In this document: positions 19,227 to 30,136 of the stretch, one piece after another
Position numbering within the stretch: position 1 is the first letter of the stretch
Layout of the letters: every line of letters starts with the position of its first letter
Assembly (NCBI RefSeq): GCF_004359215.1
Contig: NC_090617.1
Span: 4,503,381-4,567,380 of the forward strand
From: Bremia lactucae
Taxonomy: Eukaryota > Oomycota > Peronosporomycetes > Peronosporales > Peronosporaceae
Reading direction: 5' to 3'
Length of the DNA stretch: 64,000 bases
The notes under the pieces: model-generated
What the model saw: only the letters and a program-made list of their open reading frames with translations
What the model was told of the DNA's origin: nothing
The model's database searches: none
Translations under genes and position numbers: made by a program

Positions 19227-21017
19227 ATGGCGACTAATAAGTCTGTGCGCGTGGCCCGTGAGGCCGCAAAGCTGACAGCTGCACGGTACAGTGCAGCTGT
19301 TGGTAATGAAATTTATCAATGGACGCTAATACGTCTACTGCGGGGAATACGTCACCTACTCCCATTGGAGGTGACGATGACAAGTCATCTGCTACACCGA
19401 CTGTAGGTGAGTGGACCAAGTCACCGGCATCGCCGGACTCAGTGTCTACTGTAAAGGCCGCTGGATCACCCGGGGCCGAGTCCGTTAAGCCTTCAGGTTC
19501 TAACGTGACAACTAGAGGGGTGATGACGAGGTTATTCGACTCGTCGAACCTCTTTGGTGAGGAGTCATCATCCGATGACTCCGTGAGCGATGACCACTCT
19601 GGTAACGTTAGCATGCGTCACCCAGAAAATTAAGTGGTCGCGAGGGGAAGAGTGCTGCTGGTGGTGATAGTTTGCATCACCAGGAAGGGAGTGATTCTAG
19701 AGATCGCTCCAAGGGCTAAGTTAACGTTGACGTTAACATGAGCCAACACGAGAGGGATCGCAATACGTTGCGGTTCGCTCCTGAAAATCGGCCTTGGTTG
19801 CCCTCTAGGAGAAACCTCATTCGTTGGTCTGTATGAACAACGATCGATGTCATATTCCGCTATTCAACTCATCCAGGTTTCACATGCCCGGTGAGGATGA
19901 GACGAAATTCCTCACCGATGCCTTTTCCGGCATCGGTGGTACTCCTCTAAGCTGACAAAGGATGTCAAACCTTTGCGCTAAACTTCGACAGCTTTTATAC
20001 AGCATGTACAAAAATAGGCCGTGAGGTCTGGCTTGACAAGCTAAATGCTTTCCGTGAGCGGTTCGAGAAACAGACCGTAGTCGGTGCATGATATAAGCTG
20101 TACTGTTTGTCTTAGGAGACAGGGATTCCTTGCCTCTCGTGGGGGGACCCATGCTCCTGCTGTTTTAAGGGTGCAGGTCATGCCCCAAAAGAAAGCATAT
20201 TTCTTAAAGATCTTCATTGGAGAACGCTCATCTCTTACGAGATGCGTGAAGGGATTGAGAACCTCCAATCCTATTACGAGCGCGGAAAGCGCTCGTTCTC
20301 CGATGGACCTTCTGTCAAGGAGGATGGGGCTGTTCGTACTGCAAGACGAAACCTGGAACGTCCAACATCAATTGGGAACGAGGCTCCTAGCTATCATGTG
20401 AGGGTGGATACCCTCGCCAACGAACGAGATATCTCGTTCGAACTCTATTTACCTCTGGGTGGTTCGAAAAGCTTTCAACAAGAAAATGCTTCTCACCACT
20501 CGAATCCGTCAATGGATGTGGAGGGGGGGGGTCGGGTTCGCCTCGTTTGACGAACCCGAATCAACATCATGATTCGGATCACGCCCTTTATTTTTTGAGA
20601 AAGGATTCTGATCACGAGCGATCCCGTCGCCGCGAGTTAGCGGTGATGGCTAATAATGTTTCTCGTGACCAGTTGGTAGATTAAAATTGTGTGCAGGTTG
20701 CGACGGATCAACTGGCGAACGAGAGGACACATCAGTTCCTTCAAAACGAGATGGTGACAGCTCGTCAGAAGATCATTCCCTTGGAGAAAAAATGAGTGGA
20801 TCGTCTGATTCAAGACAATCAGAGTCGGTACCGAGAAGATACGGCTTTGGCTCGGAACCATGAAGCTTTGGTGAATGCCCTAGACTGTTCCGGTGAAATC
20901 CGGAACCGGAAGAAGTCTCGTACTGATGGTACGGCGGAGACGCTGAACATAAGACGTAGGATGCGTACGCATACTAAGAGGCAGCTCGATCGTGTACACA
21001 TTGCCTTGGCGATGTAG
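19227..21017 (+). pseudogene. Antisense accessory ORF of gypsy B1 (broken, long)
   Basis: The start MATNKSVRVAREAAKLTAAR lies 146 bp inside the LTR. A frameshift near 19320 leads to a 104-residue Ser/Asp/Thr-rich frame (FGEESSSDDSVSDDHSGN). The core near 20000-20120 has REVWLDKLNAFRERFEK and ETGIPCLSWGDPC. A frame at 20242-20550 has MREGIENLQSYYERGKRSF and PSYHVRVDTLANERDISFEL. The C-terminal part is rich in charged heptads (NEMVTARQKIIPLEKK, RYREDTALARNHEALVNA) and ends at 21017, overlapping the antisense of the integrase C-terminus. Matches to A3 and B2 keep the same reading on the same strand. Function unknown. Confidence 0.6.
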
Positions 21018-22320
21018 TACACGAAACGGGCCGATAGACCTGGGTAGTAATTTATTACTGCCTACATTCGTCACTACATGTTTTTTAGGTTTACAGTAGA
21101 CAGTACCACTAGGTCATTAACATTAAATGAAAGTATTTTTGCTCTTCCATTTTTGTGAGAGTTCTATTTCTATCGGTCTACCGCATCAGCAATGGAATCC
21201 TGTACAAAACGGGCCACTGCTTTTCTATCCAACAGGAAATCACCTGCTGACTGGGTTTTATTTCTGTTTCAGTGCGACCGGCTCGCACTGCGGAGATATT
21301 AATCTCCTCATTATTGAGGGTATTATCGTTCTCATTAATATTATTGTTTTCGGTGCTGAGTCTTTTAGCATCGTTGTCAAAGTCTGTAATATCATTATTG
21401 TATTACTGAGTTTGTCAACTTCAATGTTGATTAAATCAACATTCGTATCCTCGCATTGACCTTACCGCTAATGCGTGACGGCAAGAGCTAAAATGTCCTT
21501 ACTCGAGTGAGTTCTTTCCCACGTAAATAGAATTCCCTCCAAACAAGGTGGGTGGCGTAAGACATTTACCAAAAATGGGGTATGCTTGAAGAAGCATGCA
21601 CTGAATCGTTGATGGTAAATTCTATTATCGGCAAGAGCTCGTTCCAACTCTTAAAAGAATAGACGTATCCGCGAGAAATCTCTTCGAGAATACGGTTTGC
21701 CCACTCCGTCTGACCATCTTCTTAAGGATGATCAAAAGTTAACATTTCAACAGTGTTCCAATTGATTTAAACACAGTTTGCCAATTCCGCCGTGGTTCTA
21801 GGCTCTCGATCTGAGACCAGTTCGCGGGGTCACCCATAGAGTCAAAATATCGTGTCAACAAAGACACGTGCACAGCCTTTGGCTGTGATCGACTCCGGTA
21901 CTTCAGCAAGATGTACCATTTTGCTAAAACGATCAACAAAAGCAAGAACACCATTGTTCTTATGTTCGTCGTCAGGAAATCCGAAGACGAGGTCCATGGA
22001 TTAAGACTGCAACACTGCGGGAACAGGCAGAAGTTGTAATGGATCACGGGATGAAGCACTGGGCTTCATTGGTAAATAAACTCCGCATCTACTTGCGGAT
22101 GAAATCATACTGGCGCGGCTTGTAATACTCGCAACTTATCGTGAGATAGGTCTTCTCATGTCCACGATGACCACTAATTGGTGTATCGTGACACTCATAC
22201 ATGATGCGTAAACGCAAATCATTACGGGTTGGGATGACGACACGAGGTGTGTCGCCAGTAATGGCTGTGTAATACAGTAACCCATTGCGAGTTGTCTTTT
22301 GATCTGTTGAGAAACTATTT
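20880..22320 (-). pseudogene. Integrase of gypsy B1 (broken)
   Basis: The zinc-binding part reads MYECHDTPISGHRGHEKTYL (about 22260-22180). The core has NNGVLAFVDRFSKMVHL-type sequence at 21990-21930, a decayed SDRDP (now WSQIESLEPRR) and RILEEISRGY near 21680. The C-terminal domain frame (21074-20880) reads LLPRSIGPFRVLHRQGNVYT and LPLSMRTHPTSYVQRLRR. The second catalytic Asp and the TDGQTER box are not preserved, so it is inactive. Confidence 0.7.
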
Positions 22321-22900
22321 AAAATCCTTTTAAGGATTGTTGGGATGGATTTCTAAGGCAATCCATCAACCCTTTAAGAGCCTTATCTTCTTGAAAAGCT
22401 TTTCTAATGTCGGAAAATAATGTTGACGACGAAACACTTATTGTTGCAACAGTGGCCGTATGCTCACTGTCCGCTTGCGCACCCCGGCTCAAAGTCGGGT
22501 TGGCGCGAAAGAGCATCAGCGACGACGTTAAGTCATCCTGTTTATTTTCACGGGGAAGTTATAGTCCGTGAAGAAAGACAACCCTCTCGCCATTCTTTGA
22601 GAGCGGTTTGGACCGTTTACGGCCGAGCGTAAAGACGCATGGTCCGTATACGCAATGAGCGGTCTACCTCCCAAGCGATAGACCCTAAACCTAGCTAGTG
22701 CGTATAACATGGCAAGGAATTCTTTGTCATGCACTGGTTAGTTGCGTTCAGCTGGTTGAAGCTGACGCGAACGACGCGCTCTGCGCCGTCTGTGTCATAT
22801 TGCATTAACACACAGCCGATTGCAAAATCACTGGCGTCACAGACCACATGAAATGGTCGGTCTTGGTCCGCAATCGCCAGGATTGGCAATTGCATCACTC
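22319..22900 (-). pseudogene. RNase H of gypsy B1
   Basis: FHVVCDASDFAIGCVLMQYD, MHDKEFLAMLYALARFRVYR and IAYTDHASLRSAVNGPN are in order on the minus strand, in frames separated by small shifts near 22735. The order and wording match A3 (5993-5601). ADALSRQPDF is decayed. Confidence 0.75.
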
Positions 22901-24130
22901 TTTGCTTAATACCCTTAAAGGAAGTCTGGCGATCAACGTTCCGTGACCACTATTTTTTCCTTCAAGAAAGATGTACTGTCGTTTCGGCGTAATTGCTTGA
23001 GTACTTGTGCAGGTACAACGCTAAGCCGAGGAACTTTTGAAGTCCCTTTTCATCGACTGGCTCAGGCCAATCGGTGATCGCCTTAATCTTTTCCGGATCC
23101 GGGCGTGTACCATGTTTTTCCACATTGCACCCAAGAAGTGGTATTTCGCTTGCAGCGAATATTCACTTCTTGAGATTTGCATACAACTCGTGCGTGCGCA
23201 TAAATGTAAGAACCTGACGAACGTGAGTTTTATGAGCTTGCACGTCCGTCTATCCGTCCATGGCCCGGCTATGGACGAATGCATCGTACAAATAACTTTT
23301 TGCGAAATCCCGCACCGATCTCAACAGATCGGTTACACATCTGTTCAATGTCGCAGGGGAATTACAAAGCCCCTGTGGCATAAGTAGCCATTCCGCTTGG
23401 GGTGCTTACTGCTATGAACGGGATATATTGTTCACGCATAAGGATCGGATAGAATCCATCCATCAGATCCATTGGCGAAACGATAGTACTCTTCGACATA
23501 CCATCAATGATTACGTCTTTTCGTGGTATCGGCGTTTGAGCCGGTACCGTTGCAGCGTTCAATTTATTAAATGCATTCACAATCCGTCATCCTCCTGTTA
23601 CATTACGTACACATAAGGTCGTAGAGCTATTGTGGGCAGGTTGACTCCCTCGGATGAGCCGCTGCTATGCGGTCGGCAAGAACATTGTCGATTGCTAATT
23701 TTTGTTCACGAGGCAATGATCACTGCTTCATGACACAGGATTTCGAACTCAAAATAAGGTCGAATTCGTGTCGAGTACCCTTATCCTTATGCAACACACA
23801 TAACTCGCACTCCTTTAATTCGATCAGACCCTTATACAACGGATTTTGTCTTCAAATACTCATAAGATTGGTAGATAAACGTTCCTCCGAGTCTTCTCAT
23901 CGAGGTTACTTTCGTCCATCGATGAGCTGCTAAGAAACAGTTCGTTCTCAGTAAATACTATCGCCGACCGAATGTCGGCCACGTAGTTATCAACTGTGAC
24001 AAGTACGCAGATCTGCTTGACTTTTTCACTACGCAGATTACGCAAGAACCGTTTCAATTTTTTCGTTGACAACTGAGTTATCTCCGAAATTGACTTTAGA
24101 ACTGCTATTAGATCAAGTGTTTAAGCGTCT
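22901..24130 (-). pseudogene. Reverse transcriptase of gypsy B1
   Basis: Recognisable parts are FNKLNAATVPAQTPIPRKDV, MSKSTIVSPMDLMDGFYPIL (motif A) and FVHSRAMDG. The YFDD box is changed: codons 23294-23283 give Y-L-Y-D, so the first of the paired Asp residues is lost. Several stops separate the frames. Confidence 0.75.
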
Positions 24131-24599
24131 ACACTTGAATCATTGTTTATTAAGACACTTATTGTCTCAGTTTCCTCTCTGGAATTTATTTCCAAAGGTA
24201 CCTGTGAACCTTTGACCACAGGTTTCGGGGACAAGAATTTATTTGGGGAGTATCCTCCTCAACTGCCTCTAGCTGTGGTTGGTTACCACAGCGAGATCCT
24301 CAACGATCGACTCCCCAGTCGACCTAGGACTTTTGCACTGCCTCTTATAGGAAGGCGTTTTAAACTTTCTTGGATGTTGCTTTTCAAGCAAATATCCTTG
24401 TTTTGTACAACTCAACTTATTTGAGTGATCGAACTTTGACGCTGCCTGTGCTGTGCACAGCCGTCGGTAACTATATCCGCGTCACAATTGTGGACCTTCG
24501 ACGCCGCCTGTAGCCGTCGGTAACTATGACCACATCACAATGGAGGACCTTCAACGCTGCATGTGCTTGTGCACATCCGTCAGGATCTAACTCCACAGT

Positions 24600-25080
24600 G
24601 AGTTGGGTATTTACACTGAGGTCGTGTGGAGTCAGGTAAACGCCTGAACCACAGGTGAGGCCACCGCACTCACTCGTAGGACATTCACAAGCTTGTGGAC
24701 GCTCCAAGATGTTCATCATTTGGCCATCTCAGGAACAAGAGACAGGCATCGTCACGGCTTGATGCTGCCAATTTAAACATGGCCTGTACTTTCTGAGCCA
24801 TGGTAATTTAAGGATGACATCAAATTTGTCATCCAAATCTGGTACGATATAATCATCATCGTACTGTTTAGCCCTTCATGTGTTTTGTATACCAACCACA
24901 CGTTTCTTTACCGTTACAGATACGCCTGTTGCTAGGCGCACTGTCATCCTCGTTAAAGGGGTATTGCGCTCAATAAGTTTGAGTCTACGATCTTCTCGCG
25001 ATTGGCGTCTAATAAAATTATTCGACGACCCACAATCGGCTAGGGACTTAAGTGGCATTTATTTTACATTTTTATTTTCA
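24600..25080 (-). pseudogene. Aspartic protease of gypsy B1
   Basis: The minus strand reads LKSLADCGSSNNFIRRQS, with the Asp-Cys-Gly triad again, then LATGVSVTVKKRVVGIQ, and after a stop YDDDYIVPDLDDKFDVIL and PWLRKYRPCLNWQHQAVTM. Homologous to the A2 and B2 proteases. Confidence 0.7.
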
Positions 25081-25578
25081 GGGTGATGAGGTTAACCTCA
25101 TCCCGTGTGGCAGTTTCACACAATTTATGTGTGTACGGAGCAACTTTCGTCAAAAGGCCTGCAAATTCTTTTGACGTTGCTGGAACAGTAGGGCGCTCCG
25201 CACCTACTGACCCCGACCGTTTATGGACGAGCCGCCTCGCCGATGCGATTTCGCAACAGCGTCAGATATGCGTCTTCCGCTGTTCCTAGCGAGAGGTCGG
25301 TTCTTTTGCTCAGTGATTTTAGGCACTGGCCGTGGGGCACTACACTTATAGGGTAGTTAGTGGCCTATCTTTTGACAACGATTTAATTTTGTAACCGTTA
25401 GTAACTCGAAGAGCAAGGTTTCTCGCTCTCTGTATACGAGACATCCATCAGTTCTAGACCTATGGTTTCGTGTCGTCTCGGTGGACGATATGACCCCGAG
25501 TGACGAAGCCTGTTTCAGGCTAAAGCCCTCCTGTTTTGCTATAGAGATCGCTTGGTTGAGCGACTCTAATTCTAGCCA
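25081..25578 (-). pseudogene. gag C-terminus and zinc knuckle of gypsy B1
   Basis: The frame at 25629-25357 holds LFWLELESLNQAISIAKQEG and FSLKQASSLG, the end of the gag core. The zinc knuckle near 25361-25320 reads L-N-R-C-Q-K-I-G-H-stop-L-P-Y-K-C, with the first Cys and a central codon lost. At 25578 the sequence switches to copia integrase. Confidence 0.65.
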
Positions 25579-26815
25579 GAACAGGTGGGTGCACGATGGA
25601 GCTCGTGAGTTCGCGACAAGCTCGATCAAGACTTTCTACGAAGATGAAGGAATTGAGCATCAAATTACAGTTCCGTACGCCCAACAGACTAATGGGACGG
25701 CAGAGCGTGCTATTCGGACAACTGTTACAATTGGACGCAGTTTGCTGCATCACGCCAAGCTCGACAAGTGTTTCTGGGCTGAGGCAGCAATGACAGCCAT
25801 ATACGTCAAGAATTGACTGCCGTCACCCAAAGTTTGAGCATAAGACTCTTTATGAGATTGTCTAAGAGTCGAAGCCCAGTGTAAAACACATGCGTGTATT
25901 TGGCTGCCGGACGTACATTCTAACTCCAAAGGAAAAACGACTTAAATGGGACCCTAAGGCTCGCGTCGGAATTTTTCTCGGTTACGAAGAAACATCTTAA
26001 GCTTATCGAGTCTTTTCGTCGATGCAGGGCAAGTTATTATTAGTCGCGATGTTAACTTCGATGAGTCTGTTCTCGAGTTTCTGCCGATAAGCTTGGACGA
26101 AGATGTCGATGATTCGGAATTTGAAGATCTCGAAATTGCTTCCCCAAAAATGGAGTACAAGCAGACAGGAAAGCGAAAAGGTCGCTAAAGTGAAAAGAGA
26201 AACCTACCCAGGAAATTACCTGCTGCTCGACAACAAAATGGTCTTGAAGAAGCAAGCGCGCCCATTGAATCGCGTATGGAAGACGATGCAGAAAAGAATG
26301 ATGACCAAGATGACGAAGCTGCTTCTCCTCTGTTTTGGCGTGCAAGTGCTAATGCCGTTGAAAGATCGATCGACTTATCAGAGCCTAAGTCTTTCTAAGA
26401 GGCAATGAATGGACCGCAGCAAGTTCATTGGCGCGAGGCAATTCGTATGGAGCTCGAAATCATGCTCTGCGTGGTATTTTGTGCTGCCGAGCTGCCACAC
26501 GCTCAACGTGCCATTGGTACCAAATGGGTGTTTAAGATCAACCGCAGAGCGGATGGATCTATCGACAAATACAAGGCTCGCCACGTCGCGAATGGCTTCA
26601 AACAAAAGTACGGCATTGATTACACCGAAACCTTTTCGCCGGTTGTCAAGTATGTGACACTCCATTTCTGTATGGAATCATAAAAGAACAAGTTTATTGC
26701 GAGATCTCTGAAGGAGTACAGTTTGATGACAATTTTAATTGTTTGGAACTGGTCAAGGCTATGTACGGACTCAAACAAGCGTCGCGCGTATGGAATGAAA
26801 CGTTTGACGGGCCAA
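25579..26815 (+). pseudogene. Ty1/copia fragment: integrase end to RT start
   Basis: REFATSSIKTFYEDEGIEHQ then ITVPYAQQTNGTAERAIRT carries the last catalytic Glu of a copia integrase, followed by MRVFGCRTYILTPKEKRLK and GIFLGYEE. The RT part (26405-26810) has GTKWVFKINRRADGSIDKYK, ARHVANGFKQKYGIDYTETF and, in another frame, KAMYGLKQASRVWNETF. Both ends are cut: gypsy B1 on the left, LTR C on the right, before the YVDD box. Frames shift several times. Confidence 0.75.
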
Positions 26816-26985
26816 AGGCGGGTACCGGTGTATACCGGTAGATACCGGGAATGACGTCATGCGGTGAAGTCATTGAGATGACGTCAGTTGATGACGTCAA
26901 AAGCTTCTAGAAGATTCCAGAAGCGATGATTGGCTACAAGTGTAATGGTTGGCTTAAGGGTAAGAAGCAATAGGTTTGCGAAGGA
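26816..26985 (+). repeat. LTR C fragment (5' side of C1)
   Basis: It aligns with 30137-30325 and, inverted, with 32025-32225. It starts with three TACCGG boxes ten bases apart (26823, 26833, 26843) and carries three TGACGTCA palindromes. The end of the LTR, with TGCTCACTTGACC, is missing here. Confidence 0.65.
26852..26899 (+). promoter_or_regulatory. TGACGTCA (CRE-like) array in LTR C
   Basis: Perfect TGACGTCA copies lie at 26852, 26879 and 26892. The other two LTR C copies have them at 30160 and 30173, and at 32154, 32181 and 32194 with a one-base variant at 32167. Spacing is 13 bp between neighbours in all three. TGACGTCA is the consensus site of CREB/ATF-type bZIP factors; the match is seen, the binding is inferred. 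Confidence 0.5.
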
Positions 26986-27460
26986 ACAAGGTGGCGGCTT
27001 CGATGGAGCCGCCACGGGCAAGGACAAGCGTTTATGACAACGGACAACGGTCGGCGTAAGGGACGCCAAAAACCGGTCAAGGCCAACAGCACCTGTAACT
27101 ACTTTGGGTAGCATGGGCATTGGATCGCTAAGTGCCCCGTGCGAATTCGCGAGAACACAGAACGACAGCGGCTACAGCGTGCAAACGTCGCGCAGAGTGA
27201 AGACGACTCTGACGATTATCTTTTTTTCGGTTGGTGGACATTTGAAGACTACCAAGTCAAGTTGCATATGGCTGGTCGATTTAGGTACGACACAGCACAT
27301 GACGTACTCGAAACAGTTCATGAAGAATTTCAAGGGTATTTCTCCGGTGGACGTTCACTTAGCAGACGATGGTGTTGTCCAGGCAGTCGGGACTGGTAAC
27401 ATCGTGATGTATATGAAGACTCCGCATGGAACCAAGAAGGAAGTGCTTTGAGGAGTATGG
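26986..27460 (+). pseudogene. copia C1 gag end, zinc knuckle and protease
   Basis: The knuckle (27091-27132) reads C-N-Y-F-G-stop-H-G-H-W-I-A-K-C, in which the second Cys is Phe and one codon is a stop. The protease follows in another frame as WLVDLGTTQHMTYSKQFM, where a copia protease would have DSGAT; the Ser is Leu. It continues with VHLADDGVVQAVGTGNIVMY. The products would be inactive. Confidence 0.7.
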
Positions 27461-28024
27461 CATATTCCGAAATTATCGCGCAATCTCTTCTCCGTTGGAC
27501 GCTTTACGAAGGACGTGGGTCCAGTCACGTTTGAAAGTGACGGATGCTTTGCTAAAGCAAAAGGATTGCAGTGAAAACTTGGATCCCGTGAGGGTAAAGG
27601 GCTGTTTAGGCTATGCACGACGCTCGTCGGCACTGACGAAGCCAATGTGACAAGCTCGTCGGGATGCCATGGGGACACCACTTCGTACCTCTGGCATCTT
27701 CGACTTAGACACATTAGATATAGTGGTCTAGACACTATCGTCAAAAGGAACTATGGTGTTGACATTGATCTTGCGTCGGTCAATCAGTGGGAGCTGTGCG
27801 ATCGTTGTGCGATTGGCAAACAAACGCGAGTGAGTTTGATGCAAAAGTCACCACATCATGCAAAGAAACTGTTGGAAGTTATTCACAGTGATGTGTGTAG
27901 ACCTATGCAGTCAACAACTTTTAGCGGCAAGCGGTACTTCTCACTTTCACGGATGAGTACTCGCACTTTACCACGGTATCTCTGCTGCGAAACGAATCTG
28001 AAGGTTTTTGGATGCCATGCATAG
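27461..28024 (+). pseudogene. copia C1 pre-integrase domain and integrase remnant
   Basis: IPKLSRNLFSVGRFTKD leads to LWHLRLRHIRYSGLDTI and WELCDRCAIGKQTRVSL, the HHCC zinc domain, then LLEVIHSDVCRPMQSTTFSG with the first catalytic Asp. About 27975 the sequence jumps to LKVFGCHA, which belongs after the core, so the remaining Asp and Glu of the DDE triad are deleted. Confidence 0.7.
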
Positions 28025-28560
28025 CTTACAGTACTTAAGGAAAAGCGAAGCAAATTTGAAGCTTGGTCGGTACGCTGTCGGTTTCTTGGCTACTCAGAGC
28101 ATAAAAGTTGAGAGTGGTCGTGTGCTTGTCAGTCGCGACGCAAAGTTTATGGAAAATACGTTTGATAGTGGGAAGCGCGACCGGCGCTATAATGAGGTCG
28201 TTATTCAAGATGATGATGAAGCGACTGAACAGGACTCCCCACAACACGACCAAACCGATCACGAAAATGAAGAATCTGCGCAGAATGAAGAATTTGAGCC
28301 TGGCAGAAAGCGACACCAAAGGACCCAATCGCTCGAAAAAGCGACTGAAGCGCCAAGGCCCAAACGACACAGTCAATATCAATCGCTTGAAGAAATGTCA
28401 GCTACAGCTCAAGACTTCGAGGCTGCGTACGTTGTGGATTTTCAGTGCGAGAAATGCCAACCACGTTCAAGTTGGCGACGGTATCCAATGACGCAGCTAA
28501 AAAAATGGAAGGAAGCGTGCAGCTTGGAAATGGACTCGCTACAAAAGAACAAGACTTAGA
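28008..28560 (+). pseudogene. copia C1 integrase C-terminal/linker region
   Basis: A 183-codon frame encodes the region between integrase and RT: RVLVSRDAKFMENTFDSGKR, then a Gln/Glu/Asp-rich stretch (QDSPQHDQTDHENEESAQNE) and RTQSLEKATEAPRPKRHSQY. It ends with KWKEACSLEMDSLQKNKT and a stop. The minus-strand copy C2 has the same block at 31247-30795. Confidence 0.7.
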
Positions 28561-29290
28561 CACTTGTGCCCCTGCCGTTAGGATGTAAGGCAATCGGCAA
28601 CCGATGGGTATTTCGAGTTAAGGAAAACCAAGCTGGTGAAGTTGAGCGATACAAGGCGCGCCTTGTGGCGAAAGGTTTCGCACAAAATTCGGCATCGACT
28701 ATAAGAAACGTTTGCGTCGGTGGCGAAGTTTTAATCGATCCGGATTTTGCTAAGTTCTGGCTGCCAAGTACGGACTTACGGTCCATCGAATGGATGTGAT
28801 AACAGCATTTCTTAATGGTCAGCTCGACGGAGATATTTACATGACGCAGCCTGATGGCTTCAGTGATACAGCCAATCCAGGTTACGTGTGCAAGTTACAA
28901 CGGTCGCTGTACGGTCTGAAGCAATCACCTCTCATGTGGAACAAGACAATTGACGACTTTATGCTGGGACTGGAATTCAAGAAGTGTGAATCCGATCACT
29001 GCATCTACATTTAGATGCAGTGATCGGATTCACACTTCTTAAATTCCAGTCCTAGCATAACCTGATTTTTGTTGCATGATACGTCGATGACTTATATTGG
29101 CTAGCAGTACCAGCAAGATGCTACAAGAAACTAAGTTAGCCCTGAGCCACATATTTGAGATGACGGATATGGGCCAGCTCAAGTAATTTCCTGAAATTGA
29201 AATTGAGCAAGACTTTGAGATTGGGGCACTCACGATGCGGCAGACCAAGTTTGCATGTAATATTTTAGCGAAGTTCAACATGGACAACAG
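28561..29290 (+). pseudogene. copia C1 reverse transcriptase
   Basis: [32 protein letters not shown], then [20 protein letters not shown] (the catalytic Asp of motif A) and KLQRSLYGLKQSPLMWNKT. An inverted duplication at 28961-29058 is inserted just before the YVDD box, which is still readable at about 29083-29094 behind a stop (FVA-stop-YVDDL). The end reads LGKFPEIEIEQDFEIGALTM-like sequence in other frames. Confidence 0.75.
28961..29058. repeat. Near-perfect inverted duplication (47-bp arms)
   Basis: The 47 bases from ATGCTGGGACTGGAATTC to TGCATCTA are followed, after a 4-base loop, by their reverse complement with two mismatches. The left arm is ordinary RT coding sequence (MLGLEFKKCESDHC), so the right arm is a copy of it on the other strand, not a conserved structure. 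Confidence 0.9.
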
Positions 29291-30136
29291 TAAGGCCGTT
29301 AGGACGCCCCAGGGTCCAGGACTCAAGCTGACCAAGTCCATGTGCGAAGGCGGATGCAAGCACAGTGAAACTATGGTCGGTGTGCCGTATCGAAATGCTG
29401 TCGGTTGCCTGATACATTATGGTTGGCACACGCCAGGATCTCGCTGCGGCAGTTGGAGTACTTGGCCAATTTGTTGCAGACCCATGCCCAACACACTGGC
29501 AAGCACTCAAAAGGGTTTTCAGGTATATATAAGGTACAAGGACTCACGAAACTCGATGCCGTGGCATCGAGTTTCAAGCAGCAACTCATAATGGACTGCA
29601 AGGGTTTTCGGATGCGGACTGGGCCGGAGAGACGATGTCACGAAGAAGCACAAGCGGCTACGCTTTTATGATGAGTGGCGGGTGTGTCAGCTGGAAGATC
29701 AAGAAACAGCATACGGTGACTCTATCATCTACAGAAGCTGAGTACATGGCACTGTCAGAGGCGACACAAGAGGCAGTATGGCTTAAAACATTTCTGTGCG
29801 AGCTCGGTGAGATGTCCACGGATAGAGCGGTCAAGATTTATGAATATAACCAAGGCTCAATTGCAATGGCAAAGAATCCAGAGTATCACAAGCAAAACAA
29901 GCACATCGACATTCGATATTATTTTGTATACGACAAGGTTAAAGACGGTCAAGTGATTCTCGAATATATTTCTTCTCTCGACATGCTGGCCGATATGACC
30001 AAGCCAATTCCAGCGACACAGTTTTGCGTACTTCGTGGCAAGCTCGGGATACAAGGCCCAAGAGCTGTCGAGTCGAGTGGGAGTGTTCTTAAGGACGCTG
30101 TGAAAAAGGCGTCTCATGCAGCAAGCAGGCCAAAGG
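29291..30136 (+). pseudogene. copia C1 RNase H
   Basis: The intact part (29635-30159) reads RRSTSGYAFMMSGGCVSWKI, TLSSTEAEYMALSEATQEAV, then KIYEYNQGSIAMAKNPEYHK and HIDIRYYFVYDKVKDGQVIL. Glu and Asp residues of the copia RNase H are present (STEAEY; YEYNQ where Asp would be expected, a change from EDNQ). The frame then runs through the likely start of the LTR. Confidence 0.75.

Larger units (their letters stand above)
18569..25578 (-). mobile_element. Ty3/gypsy element B1, minus strand
   Basis: Right to left: gag end, zinc knuckle, protease, linker, RT, RNase H, integrase with its zinc and C-terminal domains, then the opposing antisense ORF and the 3' LTR. The right side is cut in gag at 25578, where copia sequence begins; the 5' LTR is missing. 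All pol domains are present but carry many stops. Confidence 0.8.

Noticed and set aside
21127..21459. 110-codon plus-strand frame rich in Ile, Leu and Val, resembling a membrane protein
   Set aside because: It is the complement of the Asn/Asp-rich part of the B1 integrase C-terminal region (NNNINENDNTLNN), so the hydrophobicity is a shadow of codon complementarity.
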